Assembly (NCBI GenBank): GCA_016342585.1
Contig: JAEINK010000028.1
Span: 1 to 60,972, forward strand
Source: Spirochaetales bacterium
GTDB taxonomy: Bacteria > Spirochaetota > Spirochaetia > UBA9216
Reading direction: 5' to 3'
Length of the DNA stretch: 60,972 bases
A program made the position numbers and the translations under genes. Each line of letters starts with the position of its first letter. Positions within the stretch are counted from its first letter, which is position 1. A model generated the notes under the pieces. It did no database searches. It was given only the letters and a program-made list of their open reading frames with translations, and was not told the DNA's origin. Below are positions 9,099 to 18,872 of this stretch, one piece after another.

Positions 9099-9605
9099 CT
9101 ATTCAATAACATGAATATTTTCTGCCTGAAATCTTTCCGGTTTTGAAGGTTCCTGATCTGGATATCCAACAGGAATGAAGGAGTGGGGGATGATGTTTTC
9201 CGGGAGTGACAGGAGTTTTCTGAATTCCTCTTTTCTCTCTTCCATGGGATGGACTCCCGTCCATACGGCCCCCAGCCCCAAACTGTGGACGGCCAGGAGA
9301 ATATTCTGAACTGCTGCGGAACAGTCTACCACCCAATAACCTTCAAACATCTCCTTGGACAGATCCCCGCAGACCAGTATCCCGAAAGCAGCCTCTTCAG
9401 CCATACCCGCATAGGGATTAATATTTTTAATTTCGGAAAGCATTTGTCTGCTTTTGATGATATAAAACTGCCAGGGTCTCGCATTCCCGGCACTGGGTGC
9501 ATACATGGCGGCTTTAAGGATCTCTTGAATTTTCTTATCATCCACCGGTTTGTCTGTGAACTTTCTTATGCTTCTTCTGCTTTCGATCAATTCAAGAATA
9601 TTCAT
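9099..9605 (-). CDS. Nitroreductase family protein
   Basis: A 168-residue FMN-dependent nitroreductase-fold protein. The N-terminal ESRRSIRKFTDKPVDDKKIQEIL and APSAGNARPWQFYII motifs bind FMN in this family; the C-terminal GLGAVWTGVHP stretch is also typical. It probably reduces nitro, quinone or enone compounds with NAD(P)H; the substrate is unknown. The start at 9605 is preferred because GGGAG lies 6 bases upstream. A longer frame from 9644 has neither a ribosome-binding site nor family similarity. It is divergent from the deoxynucleoside kinase gene. Confidence 0.85.
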   Translation of the reverse strand: MNILELIESRRSIRKFTDKPVDDKKIQEILKAAMYAPSAGNARPWQFYIIKSRQMLSEIKNINPYAGMAEEAAFGILVCGDLSKEMFEGYWVVDCSAAVQNILLAVHSLGLGAVWTGVHPMEERKEEFRKLLSLPENIIPHSFIPVGYPDQEPSKPERFQAENIHVIE

Positions 9606-9703
9606 TTTTTCTCCCTTATGAAAAATTAACGGCCTTTCTATCAATTTATCAAAAAGATATCTATGGATCTATCCTCTTTGATAGAATACTATGATCTTCA
9701 GGT

Positions 9704-10342
9704 ATGAAAAAATACATTGTGCTTGCGGGAAACATAGGTGCCGGGAAATCGACCCTTGTCGGTGCCATCAGTGATAAACTCAACTGGAAACCCTACTATG
9801 AACCGGTCTCGGAGAATCCCTATCTGGAGGATTTTTATGCAGACATGGAACGGTGGGCCTTTCATTCTCAAATGTATTTCTTAACCGACAGGCTTAAAAC
9901 CCATAAATCCCTCCAGACTTACGGTGGATCGGTAGTTCAGGACAGGTCTGTCTATGAGGACGCGGAAATATTCGCCCGCAATCTGTACAACCAGCGTTCA
10001 TTTACGGAAAAGGATTTCACGACCTACTGGGAGATGTATAAGGTTATGACCTCATTTTTAGAGCCGCCGGATCTTGTGGTATACCTCCGCGCACCCCTGG
10101 CTACCTTAAAAAAACGGATCACCCTCCGGGGACGGGAGTTTGAGGCCGATATTCCCGACACCTATCTTTCCGACCTCAATGTTCTTTATGAAGAGTGGAT
10201 TGAGAGTTTTGACATGGCCCCGAAACTCATCCTGAATGCCGATGAGATCGATATTGTCAGGAATCCGGTTGACCTGGATTTTATCATCCCAAGAATCAAA
10301 GAGGCGCTTCGGGGAGGGCAGACCGAGTTGTTCGAGGAGTAA
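9704..10342 (+). CDS. Deoxynucleoside kinase
   Basis: A 212-residue deoxyribonucleoside kinase (dNK/dGK/dCK family) for purine or pyrimidine salvage. It has P-loop GNIGAGKST (9-17), the EPVSENPYLEDFY substrate region, the ERWAFHSQMYFLTDR helix, the QDRSVYEDAEIFA motif whose DRS triad is diagnostic, and a lid KKRITLRGREFE. It phosphorylates a deoxynucleoside using NTP; the base specificity cannot be told. Upstream, only a weak CAGG precedes the ATG. The gene is single, with a small AT-rich gap before the chemoreceptor. Confidence 0.87.
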   Translation: MKKYIVLAGNIGAGKSTLVGAISDKLNWKPYYEPVSENPYLEDFYADMERWAFHSQMYFLTDRLKTHKSLQTYGGSVVQDRSVYEDAEIFARNLYNQRSFTEKDFTTYWEMYKVMTSFLEPPDLVVYLRAPLATLKKRITLRGREFEADIPDTYLSDLNVLYEEWIESFDMAPKLILNADEIDIVRNPVDLDFIIPRIKEALRGGQTELFEE

Positions 10343-10481
10343 TATTCCTGAAATCGTTATATCTATTGCGGTTTTCCAACCTTTAATTTAAAATAGGTTG
10401 ATTATCAAATTTTCATTTAATTATTTTCCAATTAATGTTCTGTGACTCTTGCCTGAAAATAAAGCGAAATTGGAGAATTTT

Positions 10482-12788
10482 ATGAAAATACGTATTAATA
10501 TCAGAGGGAAGTTAATGGTTTTTTCCTCTATAATTTTGATTGTTTCATTTTTGTTCATCCTTGTCTTAACCAGGATACAGGTTGCCAATGAATTGAATGG
10601 TGCCATTATTCTCTCTGTCATGAGTAAGCTTGAAGATTATGATAATCAGCTCTCTATAAGTGAAGCAAGCCTCGAGTATGAAAAAACTATTGAGTTGGAT
10701 AATGTAAAAAACAAACTGGCTACTCTCGTCGAATCGGCGGTCAGTATTGCAGAACATTATAGACAACTCGAGCAACAGGGCGTACTCTCCCGCAGGGAAG
10801 CCCAGGATGTGGCCAAGTCTGCTATTCGAATAGCCCGGTTTGGTAAAGATGGGTATTTCTTTGCCTTCGATGATAATTATACGGCTCTTGTTATGAGTAA
10901 TTCGGCGAGTGAAGGTTCAGATCTTAAGGAGCAAAAGGATAATAAGGGTAATCTCTATACTCAGGATATGCTGAATAATACCAATAATTCCGCTTCCGGG
11001 CTGGGATATACCACCTATTGGTTTCCTAAACCGGGTGCGACAGAACCTTCTCCCAAGCTTAGTGCAACTGCCTTTGTGGAGGGTTGGAACTGGTATATCG
11101 GGACGGGAGAGTACATCGATCACATCGAAGAAAATCTTAAATCTCATCAGCAGATGTCTTATGAAAGAATCAGGGAGAATATGTATGACTCTCGGGAAGC
11201 CAATAGTTTTGGAGACAAATTTCTTGATGACATCATTCGTGATGAGGAGTATACACGAATATTTAAGGAATCTTATCCTTTTGTTTTTAATGGAGACGGG
11301 ACCTTTGCTTTTTATGTAAATGAAGATTTTGTCGGCGTCAGACCCGACTTGAGGGATAGTGTAACGGGTGAATCTCTAATCGATATTTTTCTTGAAAAAA
11401 AGAATGGGAGAATTGAATATAATTTCACCCGTGCTGGTGTTGAAGGTTCTCATAGAAAGATTGCCCTTCTTAAGTATAATGAAGCTACTGATATGATCAC
11501 CTGTTTTTCCTATTATCAGGATGATGTAGAGAGCAAAATCGGGAGTATCTTGATGACAATAACCATATCAATGATAGCAGCCTTTGTATTTATATTTTTA
11601 TTCCTTTTTATGGCTATTACATTGATTACCAAGAATATCAGCAGGGTCAGCAGTATGATGAAGGATGTCAGTGAGGGGGAAGGTGATCTTACAACTGGAA
11701 TCAATATTAAAACCAAGGATGAGATAGGTGAGCTTGGTGATAATTTCAATAAATTTATCGATCGGTTGAAAAACCTGATTATTGATGTTAAATCCGCCGT
11801 TGAGAGTACCGACGGAATAAAGATGGATTTGGCGGCTTCTACCGAGGAGACCTCCACCGCTGTTGAGCAGATATCTGCCAATCTGAAATCGGTAGGTGGT
11901 CAGCTGGATTCTCTCGAATCAAATATTGCCAGTACGGCCAGCGCTGTCGAACAGATCACTTCGAATGTATCCTCTATTGATAATCAGATTGTTGATCAGG
12001 CTTCCATGGTTGAAGAATCTACGGCGGCGATTACCGAGATGATCGCTTCCCTGGAGAGTGTGGCGAATATTACGGCCAATAAAAAGGTTTCGGTGGAGAA
12101 TCTGAATTCGGTCGCCGTTACGGGGAGGGATATGCTGGACAGCACCTCTCGATCATTCAAGGGGGTTGTTGACCAGATTCAGTCCATCCAGGAGATGACC
12201 AATACGATTAATAGTATTGCCGACCAGACAAATCTCTTATCCATGAATGCGGCAATTGAAGCGGCTCATGCGGGAGATTCTGGAAAGGGATTCGCTGTTG
12301 TTGCTGATGAAATCCGAAAGCTTGCCGAGTCTGCCGGAGAATCCTCAAGAAATATCGCTGATCTCATTTCTGGAATAATCACTTCTGTACAGGTGACAGA
12401 TGATAATGTCTCTCAGACTGTAGAGATTTTCAGTTCGATCAGTTCTGAAATCCGGGATACGGTTAATGCTTTCGCCGAAATTGAATCTTCAGTTTCCGAG
12501 CTGAATATCGGGGGGCGTCAGGTGCAGGAGGCGTCGGAGCAGATCAGTGAGGTGACTGTCAGTATAAGAAATGGCTCAAATGAAATAAAGGATGGTACCA
12601 GATCGATCCTTTCCCTGACCGAAGATGTCAGCAGGATTTCGGCAAGTGTGAGTACGGGAATGACAGAATCCCTTTCCGGAGCAGGTGAGATTGTTCATGC
12701 CATGCAGGATGTCGTGGGCCTCGCCCAGAAACTTTCCGGTGTGGTGGATGATTTAAAAGATAAGGTTGGTCAGTTTAAGACCGAATAG
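10482..12788 (+). CDS. Methyl-accepting chemotaxis protein with Cache sensor
   Basis: A 768-residue chemoreceptor. TM1 (about residues 9-31, [19 protein letters not shown]) is followed by a periplasmic Cache region: a Cache_2-like block with [17 protein letters not shown] and [17 protein letters not shown], and a second block reading [21 protein letters not shown]2 (about 357-382) leads to a HAMP domain ([18 protein letters not shown]) and a long signalling coiled coil with the hairpin tip [20 protein letters not shown]. No CheR-binding pentapeptide is visible at the C-terminus. The start at 10482 has GGAG 6 bases upstream; the longer frame from 10449 does not. It senses an unknown small molecule, perhaps an organic acid or amino acid. 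Confidence 0.92.
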   Translation: MKIRINIRGKLMVFSSIILIVSFLFILVLTRIQVANELNGAIILSVMSKLEDYDNQLSISEASLEYEKTIELDNVKNKLATLVESAVSIAEHYRQLEQQGVLSRREAQDVAKSAIRIARFGKDGYFFAFDDNYTALVMSNSASEGSDLKEQKDNKGNLYTQDMLNNTNNSASGLGYTTYWFPKPGATEPSPKLSATAFVEGWNWYIGTGEYIDHIEENLKSHQQMSYERIRENMYDSREANSFGDKFLDDIIRDEEYTRIFKESYPFVFNGDGTFAFYVNEDFVGVRPDLRDSVTGESLIDIFLEKKNGRIEYNFTRAGVEGSHRKIALLKYNEATDMITCFSYYQDDVESKIGSILMTITISMIAAFVFIFLFLFMAITLITKNISRVSSMMKDVSEGEGDLTTGINIKTKDEIGELGDNFNKFIDRLKNLIIDVKSAVESTDGIKMDLAASTEETSTAVEQISANLKSVGGQLDSLESNIASTASAVEQITSNVSSIDNQIVDQASMVEESTAAITEMIASLESVANITANKKVSVENLNSVAVTGRDMLDSTSRSFKGVVDQIQSIQEMTNTINSIADQTNLLSMNAAIEAAHAGDSGKGFAVVADEIRKLAESAGESSRNIADLISGIITSVQVTDDNVSQTVEIFSSISSEIRDTVNAFAEIESSVSELNIGGRQVQEASEQISEVTVSIRNGSNEIKDGTRSILSLTEDVSRISASVSTGMTESLSGAGEIVHAMQDVVGLAQKLSGVVDDLKDKVGQFKTE

Positions 12789-12858
12789 AGGGGCTTATGA
12801 GAGGAGTGAGGGGCGTGGTTTTATCAATCTTCTTCCAAGATTTTGTTCCCTATGATAT

Positions 12859-12864
12859 TATAAC
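12859..12864 (+). promoter_or_regulatory. Candidate -10 of leaderless arsR-type gene
   Basis: TATAAC at 12859-12864 ends 6 bases before the ATG at 12871, and no Shine-Dalgarno is present. No good -35 is seen at 16-18 bp. An alternative -10, TATTAT at 12856-12861, would leave a leader of about 3 bases. Either choice gives an almost leaderless mRNA. Confidence 0.4.
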
Positions 12865-12870
12865 TTTCAT

Positions 12871-13221
12871 ATGAAAAAGGATGATGTGTCACCTAACCAT
12901 GACCCCGGCAGAATAACCTCTGTCCTTAAAAGATTGATTCCACTGAATGAGCTTGAGCATATGGTTCAGGTTTTTAAAATTTTTGGTGATCCTTCCCGGT
13001 TGAGGATTATTAATGCTTTAATTGAGGAAGAACTATGTGTTCACGAGATTGCGGAATTAATGGAAATGACACAGCCGGCCGTCTCTCATCAGTTGCGGCA
13101 GTTGAAGCAGGCCCATGTTGTCCGGGCAAGGCGTGAGGGGAAGCATATCTATTACTCTCTGAAAGATGAGCATGTGATCCTTATTTTTAGAATTTGTCAG
13201 GAGCATCTCCAGGAGGAGTGA
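12871..13221 (+). CDS. ArsR/SmtB-family metal-sensing repressor
   Basis: A 116-residue winged-helix repressor (VFKIFGDPSRLRIINALI, ELCVHEIAELMEMTQPAVSHQLRQLKQAHVV). The C-terminal helix contains D99, H101, H112 and E115, with exactly the SmtB/CzrA alpha-5 zinc-site spacing (Asp-x-His-x10-His-x2-Glu). The alpha-3 ELCVHE box carries one Cys and one His. It therefore most likely senses Zn(II), possibly Co/Cd, and releases DNA when metal is bound. The Zn/Cd P-type ATPase begins 82 bp downstream and has its own promoter with candidate operator, so this gene should be its repressor. Confidence 0.88.
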   Translation: MKKDDVSPNHDPGRITSVLKRLIPLNELEHMVQVFKIFGDPSRLRIINALIEEELCVHEIAELMEMTQPAVSHQLRQLKQAHVVRARREGKHIYYSLKDEHVILIFRICQEHLQEE

Positions 13222-13228
13222 AAATCCA

Positions 13229-13289
13229 TTGACAAGTTCTTTTTTTACTGTTAACATATGAATATATAAGCATATATCAACATATAGCC
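13229..13289 (+). promoter_or_regulatory. Metal ATPase promoter with candidate SmtB-type operator
   Basis: TTGACA at 13229-13234 and TAACAT at 13252-13257 are spaced by 17 bp. Overlapping and following the -10 is an AT-rich imperfect inverted repeat (ATATG at 13256-13260, ATATAT at 13262-13267, ATATAT at 13272-13277, CATAT at 13281-13285). It resembles the ATATGAA-type operators of ArsR/SmtB repressors. The -35 lies just beyond the stop codon of the repressor gene. Confidence 0.6.
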
Positions 13290-13303
13290 TTGAGGGGGAG
13301 TGT

Positions 13304-15493
13304 GTGGTGCAGAACGAACTGGTGTTAAAAGGGTTAAATTGTGCTCATTGTGCAACAGTGATCAGAGATTCGGTGGATAAATTACCCTGGGTTGCTGAAG
13401 TCCGGCTAAATTTGGCTACTCAGATTATGACCCTGGAAGTGAAAAATCAATCGGATAGCCCCCATGTGATCAATGAAATACAGAGACTTATTTCTACTAT
13501 AGAAGACGGTGTTACGGTTGAACCCCTTAATCCAGATTCCAGATTGATATCACAGAGCCCTTTTTCAGAATCTTTAAGGAGAGTTGTTCCTGAGATTGTC
13601 GGTGGTTTGATCTTTTTTTTCCTTTTAATTGGCCGTGCCGTTTTTGATCTTTCCGGACCTCCTGTTATATCTTTATTCCTCATATCCTATTTGCTGGCCG
13701 GCAAGTCGGTCCTTCTGGCTGCCCTGAAAAATATTCGGCATGGAAGGGTTCTGGATGAAAACTTTCTTATGGTGATTGCGACAATCGGCGCTTTCGCCAT
13801 TGGTGAATTCCCTGAAGCGGTTGCCGTTATGCTCTTTTATCAGCTGGGAGAATTTTTTCAAGGCCGGGCCGTCGACAGTTCCCGCCGGTCTATCCAGAAT
13901 TTGCTCTATTCTCGGCCCGGACAGGTGCTTGTAAAAACGGGGGATGAGTTTCTGGGGACGGATCCGGAAAATGTGCTCCCGGGAACATTGTTTCTTGTGC
14001 GACCGGGAGACAGGATAGCTTTGGATGGCTTTGTTCATAAGGGATCTGGTCTTGTAGATACCTCGGCTTTGACCGGTGAATCCTATCCCCGCAGGCTTGA
14101 AGAGGGGGATGAAGTTTTAGGTGGTTATATTTGTCAGGATAGTGTTCTGGAGATACGATCCTCCAAAAATCTTGAAGAATCTGCGTATTCCAGGATAATT
14201 AAAATGGTAGAAGAGTCCAGTGGTCGGAAGGCCGGATCGGAACGGTTTATCACTAAATTTGCCCGCACGTATACACCCGTTGTTGTTGGCCTGGCTGTAT
14301 TAATCGCACTTCTGCCTCCTCTGTTTGTAAGTGAGGCTTTATTTTCTGATTGGGTATATCGTGCCCTTGTATTTCTTGTGGTCTCCTGTCCCTGCGCCCT
14401 CGTGGTTTCTGTTCCTTTGAGCTTCTATGCGGGTATAGGGGCGGCATCCCGTTTAGGGATACTGGTGAAAGGTGGAAACTATCTTGAGGCTTTAAACCGG
14501 ATCGATACCCTTGTGCTCGATAAGACCGGAACTCTTACGGTCGGTCGTTTTCAGGTGAACAGGTTTTTTCCATCGAAGGGGGTCCCGGAGACCCTCCTCC
14601 TTGAGTTGGCCGCTGCCGCAGAGGTCCATTCCACTCATCCCATCGCGGTCTCTATTCGGAAGGCGAGGGTTTTCCGCACTATCACGGGGACCCTTCCTGA
14701 GCCGGACTCTGTTGAGGAGGTCAGGGGAAACGGGGTCAGAGCATATTTCTCAGATTATCCAGAGGCGGATTCTAATAGCATAGACCTATCAGGGAAAACC
14801 ATTTCTGCAGGTAAACTCTCCTGGATCATGGAGATATGTGGTTCGGAGAAATTACATCGGGAGCTTGAATCCCGGGAAGCGGGGAGTGGGGGATCAACCA
14901 TCCACATTGCCTTAGATGAGGAGTATATGGGCGGGATTCTCTTGTCCGATGAACTCCGGGCTGGTTCAGTGAAGGCTCTGGAGCAGGTGAAGGGGTATGG
15001 AATTTCAAAAAGTCTGATGCTGACCGGGGATAGTGAGGCTGCCGCATGGGCAGTCTCCCTTCAGGCCGGAGGTCTCGAATATCTGGCTAATCTTCTCCCG
15101 GAAGATAAGGTGACCGCCCTTGAAGGCTTGATTACCGAAAAACGGAGAACTGCATTCATTGGCGACGGGATAAATGATGCCCCCGTTTTAGCCCGGGCGG
15201 ATGTGGGGATTGCCATGGGTGGATTAGGATCCGATGCCGCCATAGAGGCGGCCGATATTGTCTTCATGTCTGATTCTATCTCCCTCTTTGTGACGGCAAA
15301 GAAAATTTCACAAAAGACCCACAGGATTGTCGGGCAAAATATAGTTCTGGCTTTGGGAATTAAATTTATGGTTCTCATCCTGGCCTCCTTCGGTATGGCG
15401 GGGATGGGATTGGCCATCTTTGCCGATGTAGGAGTGACTTTGCTCGCTGTATTAAATGCTATGAGGATTCAGGTGTTAAAGTCCTATAAATAG
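13304..15493 (+). CDS. zntA: Zn2+/Cd2+/Pb2+-exporting P1B-type ATPase
   Basis: 729 residues with P1B architecture. It has an N-terminal metal-binding domain with CAHC (13-16), membrane pairs, actuator loop DTSALTGESYPRRLEEG, transmembrane metal site SCPCALVV, phosphorylation site DKTGTLTVG, the HP motif of the nucleotide domain (STHPIAVSI) and the hinge GDGINDAPVLARADVGIAMG. The Asp in the last helix (ADVGVTLLAVLNAMRI) is the ZntA-group signature for Zn/Cd/Pb export from the cytoplasm. The start is GTG; two consecutive GTG codons (13304 and 13307) sit 3 and 6 bases after a GGGGGAG Shine-Dalgarno, so the second may be used. It lies downstream of the SmtB-type repressor. Confidence 0.92.
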   Translation: MVQNELVLKGLNCAHCATVIRDSVDKLPWVAEVRLNLATQIMTLEVKNQSDSPHVINEIQRLISTIEDGVTVEPLNPDSRLISQSPFSESLRRVVPEIVGGLIFFFLLIGRAVFDLSGPPVISLFLISYLLAGKSVLLAALKNIRHGRVLDENFLMVIATIGAFAIGEFPEAVAVMLFYQLGEFFQGRAVDSSRRSIQNLLYSRPGQVLVKTGDEFLGTDPENVLPGTLFLVRPGDRIALDGFVHKGSGLVDTSALTGESYPRRLEEGDEVLGGYICQDSVLEIRSSKNLEESAYSRIIKMVEESSGRKAGSERFITKFARTYTPVVVGLAVLIALLPPLFVSEALFSDWVYRALVFLVVSCPCALVVSVPLSFYAGIGAASRLGILVKGGNYLEALNRIDTLVLDKTGTLTVGRFQVNRFFPSKGVPETLLLELAAAAEVHSTHPIAVSIRKARVFRTITGTLPEPDSVEEVRGNGVRAYFSDYPEADSNSIDLSGKTISAGKLSWIMEICGSEKLHRELESREAGSGGSTIHIALDEEYMGGILLSDELRAGSVKALEQVKGYGISKSLMLTGDSEAAAWAVSLQAGGLEYLANLLPEDKVTALEGLITEKRRTAFIGDGINDAPVLARADVGIAMGGLGSDAAIEAADIVFMSDSISLFVTAKKISQKTHRIVGQNIVLALGIKFMVLILASFGMAGMGLAIFADVGVTLLAVLNAMRIQVLKSYK

Positions 15494-15638
15494 GTAGAGG
15501 GCTGTTTCAGGGGGTTTCCTTTCGCAGTCCTCCACTCTAATTAATTTGGCAATTTTAAAAATCGATTGTTTTCGAAATTGCTTCTGGTGTATTTATGAAA
15601 AAGCCTGGATTTATTACTCTTTTCCAGAGCGATATAGA

Positions 15639-16751
15639 CTATTTCAGAATATCCTCTATGGGTGTGTAATCAATTCCAAAAGATTCGGCTACAGCCTTAT
15701 AGGTGAGTTTCCCTTCCCAGGTGTTGATTCCGGTTCGAATGGCACGACTCTCCCTGGCGGCTGATTCAAGACCTTTTTCTGCTATCATAAGACCGAATTT
15801 CAGGGTAGTTGAGGTTAAAGCCAGTGTTGAAGTCAGGGCAACAGCACCCGGCATATTCGCAACACAGTAGTGAACAACCCCGTCAATCTCATAAACCGGA
15901 TTGTCATGGGTTGTGGGTTTTGTGGTCTCTACACATCCTCCCTGATCAACGGCAACATCCACGATTACTGCACCCTTTTTCATCAGCTTAAGCTGATCGC
16001 GTCTTACCAGGTGGGGTGCCTTGGCACCGGGGATTAGCACGGCACCGATTACCAGATCACTCTCTCTCAAGGCGGCTTCGATATTATTTTCGGTGGAATA
16101 GAGGGTGGCGAGCCGGGGTCCGAATATATCATCCAGGTAAGCAAGCCTTTCTCCATTGATATCGAGGATCGTAACATCGGCTCCCAGGCCAACGGCCATT
16201 TTGGCTGCATTGGTCCCTACAATCCCGGCACCGATTATGGCAATCTTGCCCCTTTGTACACCGGGTACGCCGCCCAGGAGGACTCCGCGTCCACCAAAGG
16301 GTTTCTCAAGGTATTTTGCCCCCTCCTGAATGCTCAGGCGTCCGGCAATTTCACTCATGGGGATAAGACAGGGGAGTTTTCCGTCTACTTCGATTGTCTC
16401 ATAGGCAACAGCCTTTACCTTTTTCTCGAGGAGTTTCTTCGTCTGATTCTCATCGGCTGCAAGGTGGAGATAGGTATAAAGGATCTGCCCCTCATGAAAG
16501 AGCTCCAGTTCGGAGGGCTGCGGTTCTTTAACCTTGATTATCATTTCGCAGTCATCAAAGAGTTTCTTCTTATCCCCCTGAATTTCGGCACCCGCCTTGA
16601 TATACTCATTATCTTCAAAGCCTGCACCCATTCCCGCATCTTTCTCTATAAATACCTTATGACCTCGGGATACATAATTTTTTACATCGGAAGGTGTTAG
16701 TCCAACCCTGTACTCGTGGGTTTTAATCTCTTTTGCGCAGCCAATTATCAT
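15639..16751 (-). CDS. ald: Alanine dehydrogenase
   Basis: A 370-residue L-alanine dehydrogenase interconverting alanine with pyruvate plus ammonium using NAD. Family motifs are present: N-terminal MIIGCAKEIKTHEYRVGLTP, substrate lysine in IIKVKEPQPSE, active-site histidine in YLHLAADE, Rossmann motif GAGIVGTNAAKMAVGLGA, and VDVAVDQGGCVETTKPTTHDNP. Length is normal. AAGGAGG lies 7 bases before the ATG. It is divergent from an Lrp/AsnC regulator, a common arrangement in which the regulator controls ald in response to alanine. Confidence 0.95.
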   Translation of the reverse strand: MIIGCAKEIKTHEYRVGLTPSDVKNYVSRGHKVFIEKDAGMGAGFEDNEYIKAGAEIQGDKKKLFDDCEMIIKVKEPQPSELELFHEGQILYTYLHLAADENQTKKLLEKKVKAVAYETIEVDGKLPCLIPMSEIAGRLSIQEGAKYLEKPFGGRGVLLGGVPGVQRGKIAIIGAGIVGTNAAKMAVGLGADVTILDINGERLAYLDDIFGPRLATLYSTENNIEAALRESDLVIGAVLIPGAKAPHLVRRDQLKLMKKGAVIVDVAVDQGGCVETTKPTTHDNPVYEIDGVVHYCVANMPGAVALTSTLALTSTTLKFGLMIAEKGLESAARESRAIRTGINTWEGKLTYKAVAESFGIDYTPIEDILK

Positions 16752-16780
16752 GAAACTGCCTCCTTAATTATTATCAATTT

Positions 16781-16810
16781 AGTATAAAACGAAAAACGGA
16801 TAAAAATCAA
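16781..16810 (-). promoter_or_regulatory. ald promoter
   Basis: On the minus strand TTGATT (16810-16805) and TATACT (16786-16781) are spaced by 18 bp. The predicted start is about 25 bases before the ATG, leaving room for its Shine-Dalgarno. The 32 bp between this -35 and the divergent lrp-type -35 hold ACGATAAACGT-like repeats and are the natural place for a shared operator. Confidence 0.6.
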
Positions 16811-16842
16811 GATAAATAACGATAAACGTAAATATTACTCTA

Positions 16843-16871
16843 TTGTCGAAAATCGGGATATCTATTATACT
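16843..16871 (+). promoter_or_regulatory. Leaderless promoter of Lrp-type regulator
   Basis: TTGTCG (16843-16848), 17 bp, TATACT (16866-16871), then 6 bases to the ATG at 16878. The predicted +1 is the A of the start codon. No Shine-Dalgarno is present. Confidence 0.62.
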
Positions 16872-16877
16872 TAATTT

Positions 16878-17312
16878 ATGGAACCAGATGAACTCGATTG
16901 GAAGATAATAGATATACTCAGAAGTGGAAATGAATCAAACAATTCGCTTGCCAGAACGCTCGATATCTCTGAGGGAACGGTTCGCCAGCGGATCAAAAGG
17001 CTGAAAGAGGCGGGGATCCTCGAGATTAAGGGACTTATCAATCCCGAAATCCTCAACAATCAGCAGCTGGCCATGATCGCGATTACTCTGCACGATTCTG
17101 ATCAGCTTGAAACCACTGGTGCTGAACTTGCGAAGCTTGAAAATGTGTTGAACGTATCAATAACTACAGGCCAGTATGATCTCTTTGCCGAGGTTCTGAT
17201 CGACTCCAACCGGGGGCTCGTCGATTTTCTTACGAAAGAATTACCCAAAGTTAAAGGTATTTCAAAGACCGAAAGTTTTCTCATGCTGAAAAGTTATCAT
17301 AAATTCGTATAA
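16878..17312 (+). CDS. Lrp/AsnC-family transcriptional regulator
   Basis: 144 residues: an N-terminal AsnC helix-turn-helix (MEPDELDWKIIDILRSG, LDISEGTVRQRIKRLKEAGIL; 1-60) and a C-terminal RAM ligand-binding domain (about 65-140; VLNVSITTGQYDLFAEVLI). Such proteins bind amino acids and form octamers. Being divergent from ald, it probably regulates alanine dehydrogenase, with alanine as a likely effector. The ATG has no Shine-Dalgarno and sits at the predicted transcription start. Confidence 0.88.
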   Translation: MEPDELDWKIIDILRSGNESNNSLARTLDISEGTVRQRIKRLKEAGILEIKGLINPEILNNQQLAMIAITLHDSDQLETTGAELAKLENVLNVSITTGQYDLFAEVLIDSNRGLVDFLTKELPKVKGISKTESFLMLKSYHKFV

Positions 17313-17393
17313 ACCCTATAAAAATAATAATATTTATTGCAAATCCCATGCATCCTTAAATTAAGTTGTTTATACTTAGTTTCGGAGGATTTT

Positions 17394-18872
17394 ATGTCGC
17401 AGAAAAAAATCATATTCCATCTTGTTGTCTCTAGTGCCGTAACCATATTTCTTATTCTGATAACACAAATTGTACTGCCCTTAATCGGAGTTGAAGGTAT
17501 TTCTTCAATGATAATTATCCTTTTCGCAGCGACTGTTGGTCTTGCGGGTACAATCCTCATTGTTCTTTCCGATTTGAAAGATATGACAAACTGGTATGAA
17601 CAGATCCTTGATTTTGTATATCTACCCATGTCGGTAACAGATATAGATATGAACTGGACATTCATAAATGCCCCAGTCAGGAATATCATCGGGTTTTCCC
17701 GGGAAGACGTTATGGGGCATCAGTGTTCCGAGTGGAATGCTGATATATGTGAAACCGAGAACTGTGGTGTGGCCATGTTGCGAAAAGGTTTATCCAAGTC
17801 ATTTTTTACCAATGAGGGGGTAAATCGAAATTTTCAGGTGGATACAACCTATATTTATGATCGAAAAAAGAGGGACAGAAAAATCGGTCATATAGAACTT
17901 GTTTCGGATGTCACTGAGAAGTCACGACTTGAGTCGGCAGTTGCTCACTTGAAGAGTTCTTCCCAGTCACTGGCTGCCACAATTGAACAGGAAGCCGCTA
18001 CCACAGCCGAGTTATCCGCTACTGCGGAAGAGTTTTCTCAGAACTTGAAGAGTATTACCGGGAATACGGATAAGCAGTATGGCATTATTGAAGAGACCGT
18101 CTCTTCGCTTGAAGAGATGTCGGCCAGTATCCAGTCTGTTGCTCTGCATGCCGGTGGCGTATCCGTGAAATCGAAAGAAAATGTGAATGAAGCGGCCAGA
18201 GGGCAGGAGTTTATCAAGACGACGATCGAAGGAATCGGTGGTGTTAATAAAAGCCTTACCCTGATATCCAATGAAATCGCAAAACTCAATGATAAGACCA
18301 ACAGGGTTGATGAAATCCTTCAGGTCATTGATGGTATTGCTGCCCAGACAAATCTCCTCTCCATGAATGCCGCTATTGAGGCAGCACATGCAGGGGATGC
18401 CGGTAAGGGGTTTAGTGTTGTCTCCTCGGAGATTAGAAAATTAGCCGAGAGTGCCCAGGCCTCCTCCCGGGAAATCGAAAAGATTCTCGCTGAGATAAAG
18501 CAGGGGGTTCAGGGAACCATTACTATCACCGATGAAAGCAAAAAAATTGTGGGGAGTAATATGGGGAATATCGGGACTTCGTTGACTTCCCTGGATCAGA
18601 TTATTTCCAATGTAAACCAGGTTGATAATATGATCGCCGAAATTGAGGGGATTACCCGGGAGCAGACCACCGCCACATCGGATATTCTGGAAAATGCCAG
18701 GGGACTCATGTCCATCTCTAATGAAATCAAGGATTCGGTGCAGGAGCAGTCTCTGGGGATAAGCCAGATCACAAATGCGCTTCAGACGCTTGTTGTCGGA
18801 ACGAATGAAAATGTCGAATCGGCGGAAAGCTTGATGAATATGGCCAATGCCCTCTCGCTTGATGAAGATTAA
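17394..18872 (+). CDS. Methyl-accepting chemotaxis protein with Cys-containing PAS domain
   Basis: 492 residues. Two N-terminal membrane helices (about 6-30 and 36-58) have almost no periplasmic loop, so sensing is cytoplasmic or membrane-linked. A PAS domain (about 68-170; VTDIDMNWTFINAPVRNIIGF) contains a Cys cluster C111, C119 and C124 (HQCSEW, DICETENCG), found in PAS domains suspected of binding a cofactor or reporting redox state. The signalling domain follows, with tip [20 protein letters not shown]. The start at 17394 has CGGAGG 6 bases upstream; the longer frame from 17337 lacks this. It is probably an energy or redox taxis receptor. Confidence 0.9.
   Translation: MSQKKIIFHLVVSSAVTIFLILITQIVLPLIGVEGISSMIIILFAATVGLAGTILIVLSDLKDMTNWYEQILDFVYLPMSVTDIDMNWTFINAPVRNIIGFSREDVMGHQCSEWNADICETENCGVAMLRKGLSKSFFTNEGVNRNFQVDTTYIYDRKKRDRKIGHIELVSDVTEKSRLESAVAHLKSSSQSLAATIEQEAATTAELSATAEEFSQNLKSITGNTDKQYGIIEETVSSLEEMSASIQSVALHAGGVSVKSKENVNEAARGQEFIKTTIEGIGGVNKSLTLISNEIAKLNDKTNRVDEILQVIDGIAAQTNLLSMNAAIEAAHAGDAGKGFSVVSSEIRKLAESAQASSREIEKILAEIKQGVQGTITITDESKKIVGSNMGNIGTSLTSLDQIISNVNQVDNMIAEIEGITREQTTATSDILENARGLMSISNEIKDSVQEQSLGISQITNALQTLVVGTNENVESAESLMNMANALSLDED

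Noticed and set aside
9704..9712. Deoxynucleoside kinase as another leaderless gene
   Set aside because: TATGAT ends 8 bases before ATG but no -35 is found at 16-18 bp, and a weak CAGG is present, so it was left out of the leaderless set.
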